Of a stretch of DNA of 64,000 nt, positions 1-7,678 are shown piece after piece. Within the stretch, counting starts at the first letter, position 1; each line of letters begins with the position of its first letter. The position numbers and the translations under genes were made by a program. The notes under the pieces are model-generated. The model was not told the origin of the DNA and did no database searches. It saw only the letters and a program-made list of their open reading frames with translations. Origin of the DNA: Pseudomonas putida (GTDB lineage Bacteria > Pseudomonadota > Gammaproteobacteria > Pseudomonadales > Pseudomonadaceae); NCBI RefSeq assembly GCF_001976065.1, contig NZ_MNAH01000004.1, positions 188,519-252,518 on the forward strand. Direction: 5' to 3'.

Positions 1-394
1 CCGCCGGCCCCAGGTTACTGGCCTTGTAGGGTTGAACCTGGCTGGCGATCACCAGCTCGCCGGTGGCGGCCTCGAGGTTGCGAGCCATCTGCTCAAAGCG
101 TGCCTGCTTCTCCCAGACGTCACTCTTGGCGCTGGTATGGTCTTCTTCACGCACCTGCGGGAAATGTTTCCACGGCTCATGGGACAGCGCATCGAGTTTC
201 ACCGCGCCCTCGGCGAACTTGGGGCCATCGAATGCAATACGGCCACGCAGCATGCCGCCCAGGTCTTCACCGGTCTTGAGCATCTGTTTGAAGATGGCCT
301 TGCGCTGACCGAGGGGCGAGTTGGGATCGACGCCGCCACAGGCGGACAGCGTCAGGCAGGCCAGCAATACAACAGAAAGTCTTTTAAGAGTCAT
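1..394 (-). CDS. Cytochrome c (c556/c' type) lipoprotein, 3' end cut by window
   Basis: An open frame runs from ATG at 394 off the left edge, giving 131 residues. The N-terminus is a lipoprotein signal (MTLKRLSVVLLACLTLSACGG) with a LSAC lipobox, so the protein should be lipid-anchored in the envelope. The mature part contains PNSPLGQRKAIFKQMLKTGEDLGGMLRGRIAF and later EPWKHFPQ, the pattern of the four-helix cytochrome c556/c' family. The haem motif CxxCH normally sits near the C-terminus and would lie outside the window, so haem binding cannot be confirmed here. The gene is divergent from mltA, sharing a 128-bp upstream region. The family call is moderately secure; no partner is known. Confidence 0.7.
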   Translation of the reverse strand, partial: MTLKRLSVVLLACLTLSACGGVDPNSPLGQRKAIFKQMLKTGEDLGGMLRGRIAFDGPKFAEGAVKLDALSHEPWKHFPQVREEDHTSAKSDVWEKQARFEQMARNLEAATGELVIASQVQPYKASNLGPA

Positions 395-522
395 GGTGGC
401 TTCAGGTCGCGGAAAACGTCGGCCAGTATCCTCGCGTCACCGGCAAACACCAATACCCCTATTATCAATACGGGTTGCATGAGCGCGCACGACACTCAGG
501 CAACCGGCAAAGGAATTACTTC

Positions 523-1707
523 ATGAACAGCCGTATCAAGGCCTGGTGTCACCCCCTGGCCTGGACGCTTCCGATCGTGGCCGTGCTCGCAGGCTGCACC
601 GGCGGCGAAGACAAACAACCGAAGACCCACGCCCTGGCCACCTACTCCAGCGCCACCTGGGAAGCGTTGCCGGCAGTCTCCGACAGCGACCTCGTCGCCG
701 GTTTCGGCTCCTGGCGCAGCGCCTGCACCCGGCTCAAGGCCGACCCGGTCTGGGGCGGCACCTGCGCAGCGGCGGCCAACGTGCCGCAGAGCGCCAATGA
801 CATTCGCGGTTTCCTCAAGCAGAACCTGGATGTCTACGGCCTGCGCGCCGCCAATGACAATCCCAACGGCCTGATCACTGGCTACTACGAACCGGTCTAC
901 CCTGGCAGCCTGACCCAAACCGCAGCGGCGAACATCCCGGTGTATGGCGTGCCGGAAGACATGATCATCGTCTCACTGGACAGCATCTACCCGGAACTCA
1001 AGGGCAAACGCCTGCGCGGTCGACTTGAAGGCCGCGTGCTCAAGCCGTATGACGATGCCGCAACCATCGAGAGCAACGGGGTCAAGGCACCCGTGGTGGC
1101 CTGGTTGACCGACCCGATGAACCTGCAATTCCTGCAGATCCAGGGTTCGGGTCGCATCCAGCTCGACAGCGGCCGGCAATTGCGCATTGCCTACGCCGAC
1201 CAGAATGGTCACCCCTACCGACCCATAGGACGTTGGCTGGTGGAGCAAGGCGAGCTGAAAAAAGAAGACGTGACCATGGGCGCCATCAGCAACTGGGCCA
1301 AGGCCAACCCTTCGCGCATTCCAGAACTGCTCGGCAGCAACCCGAGCTATGTGTTTTTTACCCGTAACCCGGATAGCAACGAAGGGCCGCGCGGCTCGCT
1401 GAACGTGCCGCTGACGGCGGGTTACAGCGCGGCAGTGGATCGCAAGGTCATTCCGCTGGGCAGTTTGTTGTGGCTGTCCACCACCAAACCCGACGGTACC
1501 GCCCTGGTACGCCCGGTGGCGGCACAGGATACCGGCGGCGCGATTGCCGGCGAGGTTCGTGCGGATCTGTTCTGGGGCACCGGCGAGGCGGCCGGGCAAC
1601 TGGCGGGGGACATGAAGCAGCAAGGGCAGATCTGGATGCTATGGCCCAAAGGCGCGGCGCTGCCACAGGTGCCGCAGGTGGCGGATACGGCCAACACCAA
1701 GCCTTGA
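523..1707 (+). CDS. mltA: Membrane-bound lytic murein transglycosylase A
   Basis: The product has 394 residues. MltA cleaves the MurNAc-GlcNAc bond in peptidoglycan, forming 1,6-anhydro ends, and works from the inner face of the outer membrane. ATG at 523 is chosen over upstream in-frame starts because it follows AAAGGAA and opens a lipoprotein signal ending in the lipobox LAGC. The body shows the MltA/3D-domain signature: GLITGYYEPVYPGS, then the C-terminal VAAQDTGGAIAGEVRADLFWGTG, which holds the family's catalytic aspartate in AQDTGGAI. Length is normal for the family. A REP pair lies just after the stop, and no terminator other than this palindrome was seen. Confidence 0.93.
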   Translation: MNSRIKAWCHPLAWTLPIVAVLAGCTGGEDKQPKTHALATYSSATWEALPAVSDSDLVAGFGSWRSACTRLKADPVWGGTCAAAANVPQSANDIRGFLKQNLDVYGLRAANDNPNGLITGYYEPVYPGSLTQTAAANIPVYGVPEDMIIVSLDSIYPELKGKRLRGRLEGRVLKPYDDAATIESNGVKAPVVAWLTDPMNLQFLQIQGSGRIQLDSGRQLRIAYADQNGHPYRPIGRWLVEQGELKKEDVTMGAISNWAKANPSRIPELLGSNPSYVFFTRNPDSNEGPRGSLNVPLTAGYSAAVDRKVIPLGSLLWLSTTKPDGTALVRPVAAQDTGGAIAGEVRADLFWGTGEAAGQLAGDMKQQGQIWMLWPKGAALPQVPQVADTANTKP

Positions 1708-1732
1708 TATTCGCTGTGACTGATCGATAGCT

Positions 1733-1788
1733 ATCGCGAGCAGGCTCGCTCCTACAGGGATCAGTGTGGGAGCGAGCCTGCTCGCGAT
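1733..1788. repeat. REP pair (short-spacer)
   Basis: Two inverted copies of the palindromic unit (ATCGCGAGCAGGCTCGCTCC and its complement) are separated by about 15 bases. They fill the gap between the convergent mltA and MAPEG genes and could form a large hairpin in transcripts from either side. Confidence 0.9.
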
Positions 1789-1815
1789 GAGGCCAGTAAA
1801 AACGCCGAACTTCTT

Positions 1816-2199
1816 TCAGGCAGAGACGACAAAAAAGCTGACGATCAACCCCATCCCCACAAACCACGCCAGCGATCGCAAAATCGCCAGGTCGGCCAGA
1901 TAGAAAATGATGTAGAGCAGTCGACTGGTGATGAACAACACCGACAGCACATTGAGCGTCACCAGCTCCGCATTGCCAGCCAGGTGCGCCACGATCACGG
2001 CGGCCGCGAACGCCGGGGTCACTTCAAAACTGTTCAGTTGCGCCGCATGCGCGCGCCTGGCCAAACCATTGAGCGACTCGAGAAAGTCACGGGGATCATG
2101 ATTGTCACTCAGACGAAACCCGCCACTGGCCTTGGCGATGCCTGTACAGACATAAGGCAGAATAATCGCGATCAAAATGCACCACAGAGCAACCGTCAT
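1816..2199 (-). CDS. MAPEG family membrane protein
   Basis: The 127-residue product is an integral membrane protein of the MAPEG superfamily (membrane-associated proteins in eicosanoid and glutathione metabolism). It has four hydrophobic helices, starting with TVALWCILIAIILPYVCTG and ending in LAWFVGMGLIVSFFVVSA. The family loop is present as RRAHAAQLNSFEVTPAFAAAV, with the conserved Asn-x-x-Glu pattern. Bacterial members are small and mostly of unknown substrate; glutathione-linked detoxification is the usual guess but is not shown here. It lies 31 bases downstream of the EamA transporter gene on the same strand, so the two are probably co-transcribed. Confidence 0.85.
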   Translation of the reverse strand: MTVALWCILIAIILPYVCTGIAKASGGFRLSDNHDPRDFLESLNGLARRAHAAQLNSFEVTPAFAAAVIVAHLAGNAELVTLNVLSVLFITSRLLYIIFYLADLAILRSLAWFVGMGLIVSFFVVSA

Positions 2200-2230
2200 A
2201 AAGCATTCCCTTCTTCACGTTTCAGAACAA

Positions 2231-3064
2231 TCAGAATTTCATCACCAGCATGCCAACCAGCACCAGCCCACAGGCTAAGAGCCGTGGCCCGCCGAAAGGT
2301 TCTTTCAGGTAACGCATGCCGAACAGCACCACCAATATCACGCTGATCTCGCGCAAGGCAGCCGCTTCAGCAATCGAGCCCAGCTGCATGGCCCACAGCA
2401 CCAGAGCGTAGCTGAACAACACGCAGAATCCGACCGCCAGGCCCAGCCGCCATTGCTCGCGCCAGAACAACTTGAAGGCCGGCCGCTTGCGAACCCAGGC
2501 CAGCAAAGGAAACGGCCAGGCACTGAGCAACGTCACCCAGACCAAGTAATCCAGTGGGTGTGACCAGCGTCGCAAGGCCTGGCCGTCGATGAACGTGTAG
2601 CAACCGATGCACAGGCCGATCAGCGCCACCACCGGCAGCATCGACCACGGCAAGCGCGCACCGCCGCCCCCCTGCCAGAGCAGGCAAAGCATGCCGAGCG
2701 GGATCAGCAGGATCCCGAATATCTGCTGATAGGTCAGCACTTCCCCGGCAAAAATCAGCGTCAGCGCCAACACCACCAGCGGCGACAGACCCCGCATCAG
2801 TGGATAGACCAGCCCGAGGTCGCCGACCCGATAAGCCTGGATCAGCAAATAGCGGTAGAGCAACTCGAACGCTGCCGAAGCGAGAATCCACGGCCAGATT
2901 TCCAGTGGTGGCAGCTCCACAAACGGCAGCATGAGCGCGACGAAAAGCAACGCCACGCTGTCCATGCAGGCCACCACCAGCAAACGCTCGGCACTGAACT
3001 TGATCAGGGTATTCCACGCCGCATGCAGCAACGCCGCCACCAACACCAACGCCGTCGCAAGCAC
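2231..3064 (-). CDS. EamA/DMT family transporter
   Basis: The 277-residue product is a drug/metabolite transporter-superfamily permease of about ten helices, built as two EamA repeats (residues about 1-135 and 145-277). The first helix (MLATALVLVAALLHAAWNTLIKFSAE) carries the HAxWN motif common in this group, and the second repeat includes the EISVILVVLFGMRYLKEPFGG stretch typical of EamA ends. The direction is probably efflux of a small polar metabolite, but the substrate cannot be read from sequence. It starts 184 bases from the divergent MFS gene and precedes the MAPEG gene. Confidence 0.85.
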   Translation of the reverse strand: MLATALVLVAALLHAAWNTLIKFSAERLLVVACMDSVALLFVALMLPFVELPPLEIWPWILASAAFELLYRYLLIQAYRVGDLGLVYPLMRGLSPLVVLALTLIFAGEVLTYQQIFGILLIPLGMLCLLWQGGGGARLPWSMLPVVALIGLCIGCYTFIDGQALRRWSHPLDYLVWVTLLSAWPFPLLAWVRKRPAFKLFWREQWRLGLAVGFCVLFSYALVLWAMQLGSIAEAAALREISVILVVLFGMRYLKEPFGGPRLLACGLVLVGMLVMKF

Positions 3065-3248
3065 GGCCTACTCCTTTTAATTGATTCGCCATATGTCAGC
3101 AGCTGTTTATACTGCAACCGACCACGCCGCACTCAGTTGCGCACAGACTAATTCCAATAAAAATGCCCTCGCCCGCTCTCATCGAGATCGGTCTTTGGCA
3201 TGCGTATGCCTGATCAGAGCGTCAAGACTACCGACAGAGACCTTGCGC

Positions 3249-4418
3249 ATGCCACTCGCCTTGCTTGCCCTTGCTGTTGCCGCGTTCGGCATCGGCACCA
3301 CAGAATTCGTCATCATGGGCTTGCTGCCCGATGTTGCCCGCGACCTCGCGGTGAGCATTCCCGACGCCGGACTGCTGATCACCGGTTATGCCCTGGGTGT
3401 GGTGTTCGGTGCACCGATCCTCGCGGTCGGCACCGCCAACATGCCGCGAAAGGCGACGCTGCTGGGCATGACGCTGATGTTCATCCTCGGCAACATGCTC
3501 TGCGCACTGGCCCCCAATTACGCCACGCTGATGGCCGCGCGAGTGATCACCGCGCTGTGTCACGGTGCGTTCTTCGGTATCGGTTCGGTGGTTGCTGCCG
3601 GCCTGGTGGCGCCGAACAAACGGGCCCAGGCGATTGCCATGATGTTCACCGGCCTGACCCTGGCCAACGTGCTTGGGGTGCCATTGGGCACCGCGCTTGG
3701 GCAGTACGCCGGCTGGCGCTCGACGTTCTGGGCTGTGTCGGTGATCGGTGTGATCGCGGCCATTGCGCAGTGGGTCTGGCTGCCGAAGCATATCGCGATG
3801 GACAACGCCGACCTGGCCCGCGAGTTCAAGGTACTGGGCAAGGCCAACGTGTTGCTGGCACTGGGCATGAGCGTACTGGCCTCGACCAGCCTGTTCAGCG
3901 TCTTCACCTACATCGCGCCGATCCTGCAGGACATCACCGGCGTCAGCCCCCATGGCGTGACCATCATGCTGTTGCTGTTCGGCGTGGGCTTGACGGCGGG
4001 CAGCATGCTCGGCGGGCGCCTGGCGGACAGCCGCCTGCTGCCTTCGCTGGTCGGCATGGCACTGGCCGTGGTGGTGGTCCTGGCCGCGTTCAGCCAGACC
4101 AGCCATTCGGTGATTCCAGCGGCAATCACCCTGGTGTTGTGGGGCATTTTCGCCTTCGCCCTGTGCCCGATCCTGCAACTGCTGATCATCGATCAGGCCC
4201 ATGAAGCGCCCAACCTTGGCTCGACGCTCAACCAGAGTGCTTTTAACCTCGGTAACGCGGCCGGTGCCTGGATCGGCGGGCTGGTGGTCGCCAGCGGTGC
4301 CGACCTCGCGGACCTGCCGTGGACCGGCGCAGCGGTCAGTGGCCTGACCGTGCTGGCCGCGCTGTATTTCATCTACCTGCAACGCCGCGCTGGCACCGTA
4401 GTGAATGTGCCGGGTTGA
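3249..4418 (+). CDS. MFS transporter, DHA1/AraJ-like
   Basis: The product (389 residues) is a twelve-helix major facilitator of the drug:H+ antiporter-1 type related to AraJ and YdhP. The start is placed at ATG 3249 (MPLALLALAVAAFGIGTTEFVIMGLLPDVA), because GTTEFVIMGLLP is the family's first-helix signature; the upstream in-frame extension is hydrophilic and unlike a transporter. Other family marks are the loop after helix 2 (GVVFGAPILA), the arginine-rich helix-4 region (MAARVITALCHGAFFGIGS) and the internal repeat LGGRLADSR. Its stop codon ends at 4418 and the opposite gene's stop begins at 4419, so the two convergent genes abut exactly. Confidence 0.9.
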   Translation: MPLALLALAVAAFGIGTTEFVIMGLLPDVARDLAVSIPDAGLLITGYALGVVFGAPILAVGTANMPRKATLLGMTLMFILGNMLCALAPNYATLMAARVITALCHGAFFGIGSVVAAGLVAPNKRAQAIAMMFTGLTLANVLGVPLGTALGQYAGWRSTFWAVSVIGVIAAIAQWVWLPKHIAMDNADLAREFKVLGKANVLLALGMSVLASTSLFSVFTYIAPILQDITGVSPHGVTIMLLLFGVGLTAGSMLGGRLADSRLLPSLVGMALAVVVVLAAFSQTSHSVIPAAITLVLWGIFAFALCPILQLLIIDQAHEAPNLGSTLNQSAFNLGNAAGAWIGGLVVASGADLADLPWTGAAVSGLTVLAALYFIYLQRRAGTVVNVPG

Positions 4419-5306
4419 TCACTTTTTGATCTTCTGTGGATCGGGCTCTTCAGCCTGATCCGCTGCGCTTTTGGGCGGCCCGCTCTCGCTGCGAATCTGC
4501 GCATGGCTGATCAACGCGAAGATGAAGCTGCCCCCCACGATATTGCCCACCAGCGTCGGCCCGGCGAACACCAGCCAGAAATCCTTCCACGGCAGTTCGC
4601 CGGCAAACACCAGATAACCGACCTCCAGCGAACCGACCACGATGTGCGTGAAATCCCCCAGCGCCATGAGGTAGGTGATGAGGATGATAATCCACATCTT
4701 GGCACTCTCCATGGACGGGATCATCCAGACCATGGTGGCGATCATCCAGCCCGAGATGATGCCCTTGGCGAACATCTGGCTGACGTCGTTTTCCATGACC
4801 TTGCGGCCGATGTCGAGGAAGGCCACGTCGGTCTTGCCGTCGAAAATCGGCAGTTCCAGCATGACGTAGGCCACCAGCAAGGTGCCGCAGAGGTTGCCCA
4901 CCAGCACCACCGACCACAGCCGCAGCAATCGGCCGAAGTTACCGAGCGTGGGCTTGCTCATGATCGGCAGCACGGCAGTCAGGGTGTTTTCGGTGAACAG
5001 TTGCTGGCGGGCGAGGATCACCGCGAGAAAACCGGCGCAGTAGCCGAAACTGGCGATCACCTTGAAGCCCTCGCCGTCCGGCAGGCGCGAGTTGAGCAGG
5101 CCCATCCCCATCAGCGACAGGCCCATGGTCAAGCCTGCGGCCAGCGCCGACCACCACAGCGCGGCAACACTGCGCTCCAGTTCCTGATCGCCCTGGGTGC
5201 GGATGATTTCGTGCAGGACCGCCGCGCGTGGCGGCTGGTTTTTTTCGACCTCATGCTGCTCTTTTGCCGAGAGGTCGGGGGTCTTGCCGTCTTTTTTAGT
5301 GTCCAT
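4419..5306 (-). CDS. Formate/nitrite transporter family protein, YfdC-like
   Basis: The 295-residue product belongs to the FNT channel family and most resembles the E. coli inner-membrane protein YfdC. A hydrophilic N-terminus of about 45 residues precedes six hydrophobic segments. FNT signatures include ARQQLFTENTLTAVLP (helix 2 region), VLVGNLCGTLLVAYVML and FTHIVVGSLEVGYLVFAG, with a conserved histidine in the pore region (DFTHIVVGS). The acidic/lysine-rich tail SAADQAEEPDPQKIKK is probably cytosolic. FNT proteins form pentameric anion channels for formate, nitrite or hydrosulfide; the YfdC branch has no firmly assigned substrate. It appears to be a single-gene unit. Confidence 0.87.
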   Translation of the reverse strand: MDTKKDGKTPDLSAKEQHEVEKNQPPRAAVLHEIIRTQGDQELERSVAALWWSALAAGLTMGLSLMGMGLLNSRLPDGEGFKVIASFGYCAGFLAVILARQQLFTENTLTAVLPIMSKPTLGNFGRLLRLWSVVLVGNLCGTLLVAYVMLELPIFDGKTDVAFLDIGRKVMENDVSQMFAKGIISGWMIATMVWMIPSMESAKMWIIILITYLMALGDFTHIVVGSLEVGYLVFAGELPWKDFWLVFAGPTLVGNIVGGSFIFALISHAQIRSESGPPKSAADQAEEPDPQKIKK

Positions 5307-5378
5307 GGAACTCCTGAACCGCTGGCGTGCGATGTAGTTACGACCCGCGCGGTTCAGATTCCGTTCGTCATCCTCAAA

Positions 5379-5783
5379 TTATTCGACAGCGCCTTCATCC
5401 TTGAACTGGTCTTTGACGTATTTGATCTCGGTACGGCCATGGGGCGCGGGCAGCCCGTCTTCACCCAGGTTGACGAAAACGATCTTCTCCACCGTCAGGA
5501 TGCTTTTGCGGGTGATCTTGTTACGCACCTCGCACTTGAGGGTGATCGAGGTGCGACCGAATTCGGTGGCGGTGATACCCAGCTCGATGATGTCACCCTG
5601 GCGCGAAGCGCTGACGAAATTGATTTCGGAAATGTACTTGGTGACCACACGCTGGTTGCCCAGCTGGACGATCGCGTAGATCGCCGCTTCTTCGTCGAGC
5701 CAACGCAGCAGGCTGCCGCCGAACAGCGTGCCATTGGGGTTGAGGTCTTCGGGTTTAACCCATTTGCGGGTGTGGAAATTCAT
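5379..5783 (-). CDS. Acyl-CoA thioesterase, hotdog fold (YciA-like)
   Basis: The 134-residue product is a single-hotdog-domain acyl-CoA hydrolase. The motif PNGTLFGGSLLRWLDEEAA carries the catalytic-loop asparagine and the Asp/Glu of the YciA/BACH group, and VEKIVFVNLG lies in the last strand. The start is ATG at 5783: AGGAG on the minus strand lies five bases before it, whereas the GTG six bases further upstream overlaps that ribosome site. The natural substrate is unknown; YciA prefers a wide range of acyl-CoAs. The gene is divergent from ahcY with 323 bases between the two start codons. Confidence 0.88.
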   Translation of the reverse strand: MNFHTRKWVKPEDLNPNGTLFGGSLLRWLDEEAAIYAIVQLGNQRVVTKYISEINFVSASRQGDIIELGITATEFGRTSITLKCEVRNKITRKSILTVEKIVFVNLGEDGLPAPHGRTEIKYVKDQFKDEGAVE

Positions 5784-5902
5784 GTTCACTCCTGAGCGTC
5801 TTGCCGAATGAGGGCGCTATCTTGGCAGACCCCGGGCCAGAGCTCTATTGAGCATCGACTATGGTCTCGATTACCGTTCGGACATTGACCAACAGAAACC
5901 CT

Positions 5903-5930
5903 TTGGAAGATCAGCATAGCCCGCTATAAT
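5903..5930 (+). promoter_or_regulatory. Probable sigma-70 promoter of ahcY
   Basis: TTGGAA at 5903-5908 and a perfect TATAAT at 5925-5930 are separated by 16 bases. Transcription would start near 5937, giving a leader of about 170 bases that contains a 5' hairpin and the SAH riboswitch. The call rests on sequence match only. Confidence 0.65.
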
Positions 5931-5942
5931 CGCCCCCGTTTC

Positions 5943-5972
5943 AAAACGGTAATCTTCACTTGCTACCGTTTT
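5943..5972 (+). promoter_or_regulatory. 5' leader hairpin upstream of SAH riboswitch
   Basis: AAAACGGTA (5943-5951) is perfectly complementary to TACCGTTTT (5964-5972) across a 12-base loop. It would sit at the very 5' end of the predicted ahcY mRNA, eleven bases before the riboswitch aptamer. It is not followed by a U-run of terminator length. It could protect the mRNA 5' end or be a protein operator; neither is shown. Confidence 0.5.
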
Positions 5973-5980
5973 CCCGCCAC

Positions 5981-6100
5981 CTGTCCGAGGGGCGCTGCAG
6001 CAGGCTAGACCTGTCAGGCTCGGATGGGGCGTTGCTTGGTCATCACCGGCCAGACACTAAACGCACAACGGCGCCCATTCGCATACATTACGAATGGAGG
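5981..6100 (+). promoter_or_regulatory. S-adenosylhomocysteine (SAH) riboswitch and expression platform
   Basis: The sequence matches the SAH aptamer consensus: TCCGAG (5984-5989) followed by GGGCGCTGC, then CAGGCTCGGA (6015-6024), then AAACGCACAACGGCGCCC (6059-6076). Stem P1 pairs GGGCGC (5990-5995) with GCGCCC (6071-6076); TCCGAG pairs with CTCGGA (6019-6024). A competing hairpin, CCATTCG (6075-6081) with CGAATGG (6091-6097), takes two bases of P1 and the first GG of the Shine-Dalgarno GGAGG (6096-6100). SAH binding should therefore favour P1 and free the ribosome site, turning on ahcY when its substrate accumulates, as established for this riboswitch class. The exact switching mechanism here is inferred. 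Confidence 0.92.
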
Positions 6101-6106
6101 CTCTTC

Positions 6107-7516
6107 ATGAGCGCTGTTATCACGCCTGCAGATTTTACCGATTACAAAGTCGCCGACATGTCCCTGGCTGCCTGGGGCCGTCGCGAAACCATCATCGCCG
6201 AGTCCGAAATGCCGGCCCTGATGGGTCTGCGTCGCAAGTACTCTGAAGAGCAACCGCTCAAGGGCGCGAAGATCCTCGGCTGCATCCACATGACCATCCA
6301 GACCGCCGTGCTGATCGAAACCCTGGTTGCCCTGGGTGCCGAAGTACGCTGGTCGTCCTGCAACATTTTCTCGACTCAAGACCAGGCCGCTGCGTCCATC
6401 GCCGCTGCCGGCATCCCGGTTTTCGCCTGGAAAGGTGAAACCGAGCAAGAGTACGAGTGGTGCCTGGAGCAGACCATCCTCAAGGATGGCCAGCCATGGG
6501 ACGCCAACATGATCCTCGACGACGGCGGTGACCTGACCGAACTGCTGCACAAGAAGTACCCACAGGTACTGGACCGCGTTCACGGCGTGACCGAAGAAAC
6601 CACCACCGGCGTACACCGCCTGCTGGACATGCTGGCCAAGGGCGAGCTGAAAATCCCGGCCATCAACGTCAACGACTCGGTGACCAAGAGCAAGAACGAC
6701 AACAAGTACGGCTGCCGTCACAGCCTGAACGATGCGATCAAGCGCGGCACCGACCACCTGCTGTCCGGCAAGCAAGCGCTGGTCATCGGTTACGGTGACG
6801 TGGGCAAGGGTTCGGCCCAGTCCCTGCGTCAGGAAGGCATGATCGTCAAGGTGTCCGAAGTCGACCCGATCTGCGCCATGCAAGCCTGCATGGACGGTTT
6901 CGAACTGGTTTCGCCGTTCATCGACGGTATCAACACCGGTACCGAAGAGAGCATCGACAAAGCACTGCTGGGCAAGATCGACCTGATCGTGACCACCACC
7001 GGCAACGTCAATGTTTGCGACGCGAACATGCTCAAGGCCCTGAAGAAACGCGCTGTTGTCTGCAACATCGGCCACTTCGACAACGAAATCGACACTGCTT
7101 TCATGCGCAAGAACTGGGCATGGGAAGAAGTGAAGCCGCAGGTTCACAAGATCCACCGCACCGGCGCTGGCGCTTTCGACCCGCAGAACGACGACTACCT
7201 GATCCTGCTGGCTGAAGGCCGCCTGGTTAACCTGGGCAACGCCACTGGCCACCCAAGCCGCATCATGGACGGTTCGTTCGCCAACCAGGTACTGGCGCAG
7301 ATCTTCCTCTTCGGCCAGAAGTACGCCGACCTGTCGCCAGCCCAGAAAGCCGAGCGCCTGACCGTTGAAGTACTGCCGAAGAAACTCGACGAAGAAGTGG
7401 CCCTGGAAATGGTCCGCGGTTTCGGCGGCGTCGTGACTCAGCTGACCAAGACCCAGGCCGACTACATCGGCGTGACCGTCGAAGGTCCGTTCAAGCCGCA
7501 CGCTTACCGCTACTGA
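6107..7516 (+). CDS. ahcY: Adenosylhomocysteinase
   Basis: The 469-residue cytosolic, NAD-dependent enzyme reversibly hydrolyses S-adenosylhomocysteine to adenosine and homocysteine, relieving product inhibition of methyltransferases. The start at ATG 6107 follows GGAGG by six bases; the longer upstream frame runs through the riboswitch and is not used. Hallmarks are LGCIHMTIQTAVLIETL and SCNIFSTQDQAAA (substrate domain), VNDSVTKSKNDNKYGCRHSL (catalytic Lys/Asp and Asn-Asp), the NAD motif GYGDVGKGSAQSLR, and the C-terminal KPHAYRY with the conserved lysine-tyrosine that reaches into the partner subunit's NAD site. metF follows after a REP pair, placing two methyl-cycle genes together. Confidence 0.98.
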   Translation: MSAVITPADFTDYKVADMSLAAWGRRETIIAESEMPALMGLRRKYSEEQPLKGAKILGCIHMTIQTAVLIETLVALGAEVRWSSCNIFSTQDQAAASIAAAGIPVFAWKGETEQEYEWCLEQTILKDGQPWDANMILDDGGDLTELLHKKYPQVLDRVHGVTEETTTGVHRLLDMLAKGELKIPAINVNDSVTKSKNDNKYGCRHSLNDAIKRGTDHLLSGKQALVIGYGDVGKGSAQSLRQEGMIVKVSEVDPICAMQACMDGFELVSPFIDGINTGTEESIDKALLGKIDLIVTTTGNVNVCDANMLKALKKRAVVCNIGHFDNEIDTAFMRKNWAWEEVKPQVHKIHRTGAGAFDPQNDDYLILLAEGRLVNLGNATGHPSRIMDGSFANQVLAQIFLFGQKYADLSPAQKAERLTVEVLPKKLDEEVALEMVRGFGGVVTQLTKTQADYIGVTVEGPFKPHAYRY

Positions 7517-7536
7517 TCGGATCTGCAGCCTGCTCT

Positions 7537-7635
7537 CCCTTGTGGGAGCGGGCTTGCTCGCGAAGGCGGATCATCATTCGACATAAATGTTGTCTGACCC
7601 ACCGCTTTCGCGAGCAAGCCCGCTCCCACATAGGG
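7537..7635. repeat. REP pair (long-spacer) between ahcY and metF
   Basis: The unit GTGGGAGCGGGCTTGCTCGC and its inverted partner (7602-7632) flank a spacer of about 35 bases. The pair lies after ahcY and before metF, which are on the same strand, so it could separate or stabilise the two messages. Confidence 0.92.
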
Positions 7636-7678
7636 ATGTGCACGTCTTCCAGGCTTACGTGTTTCCAAGGATATGACC

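Noticed and set aside
546..800. Alternative frames within mltA and other housekeeping genes considered as overlapping genes
   Set aside because: None had a ribosome site, conserved motif or codon bias better than the main frame.
6014..7501. 495-codon minus-strand frame opposite ahcY
   Set aside because: A shadow of a highly conserved gene with strong codon bias; the sense strand is clearly adenosylhomocysteinase.
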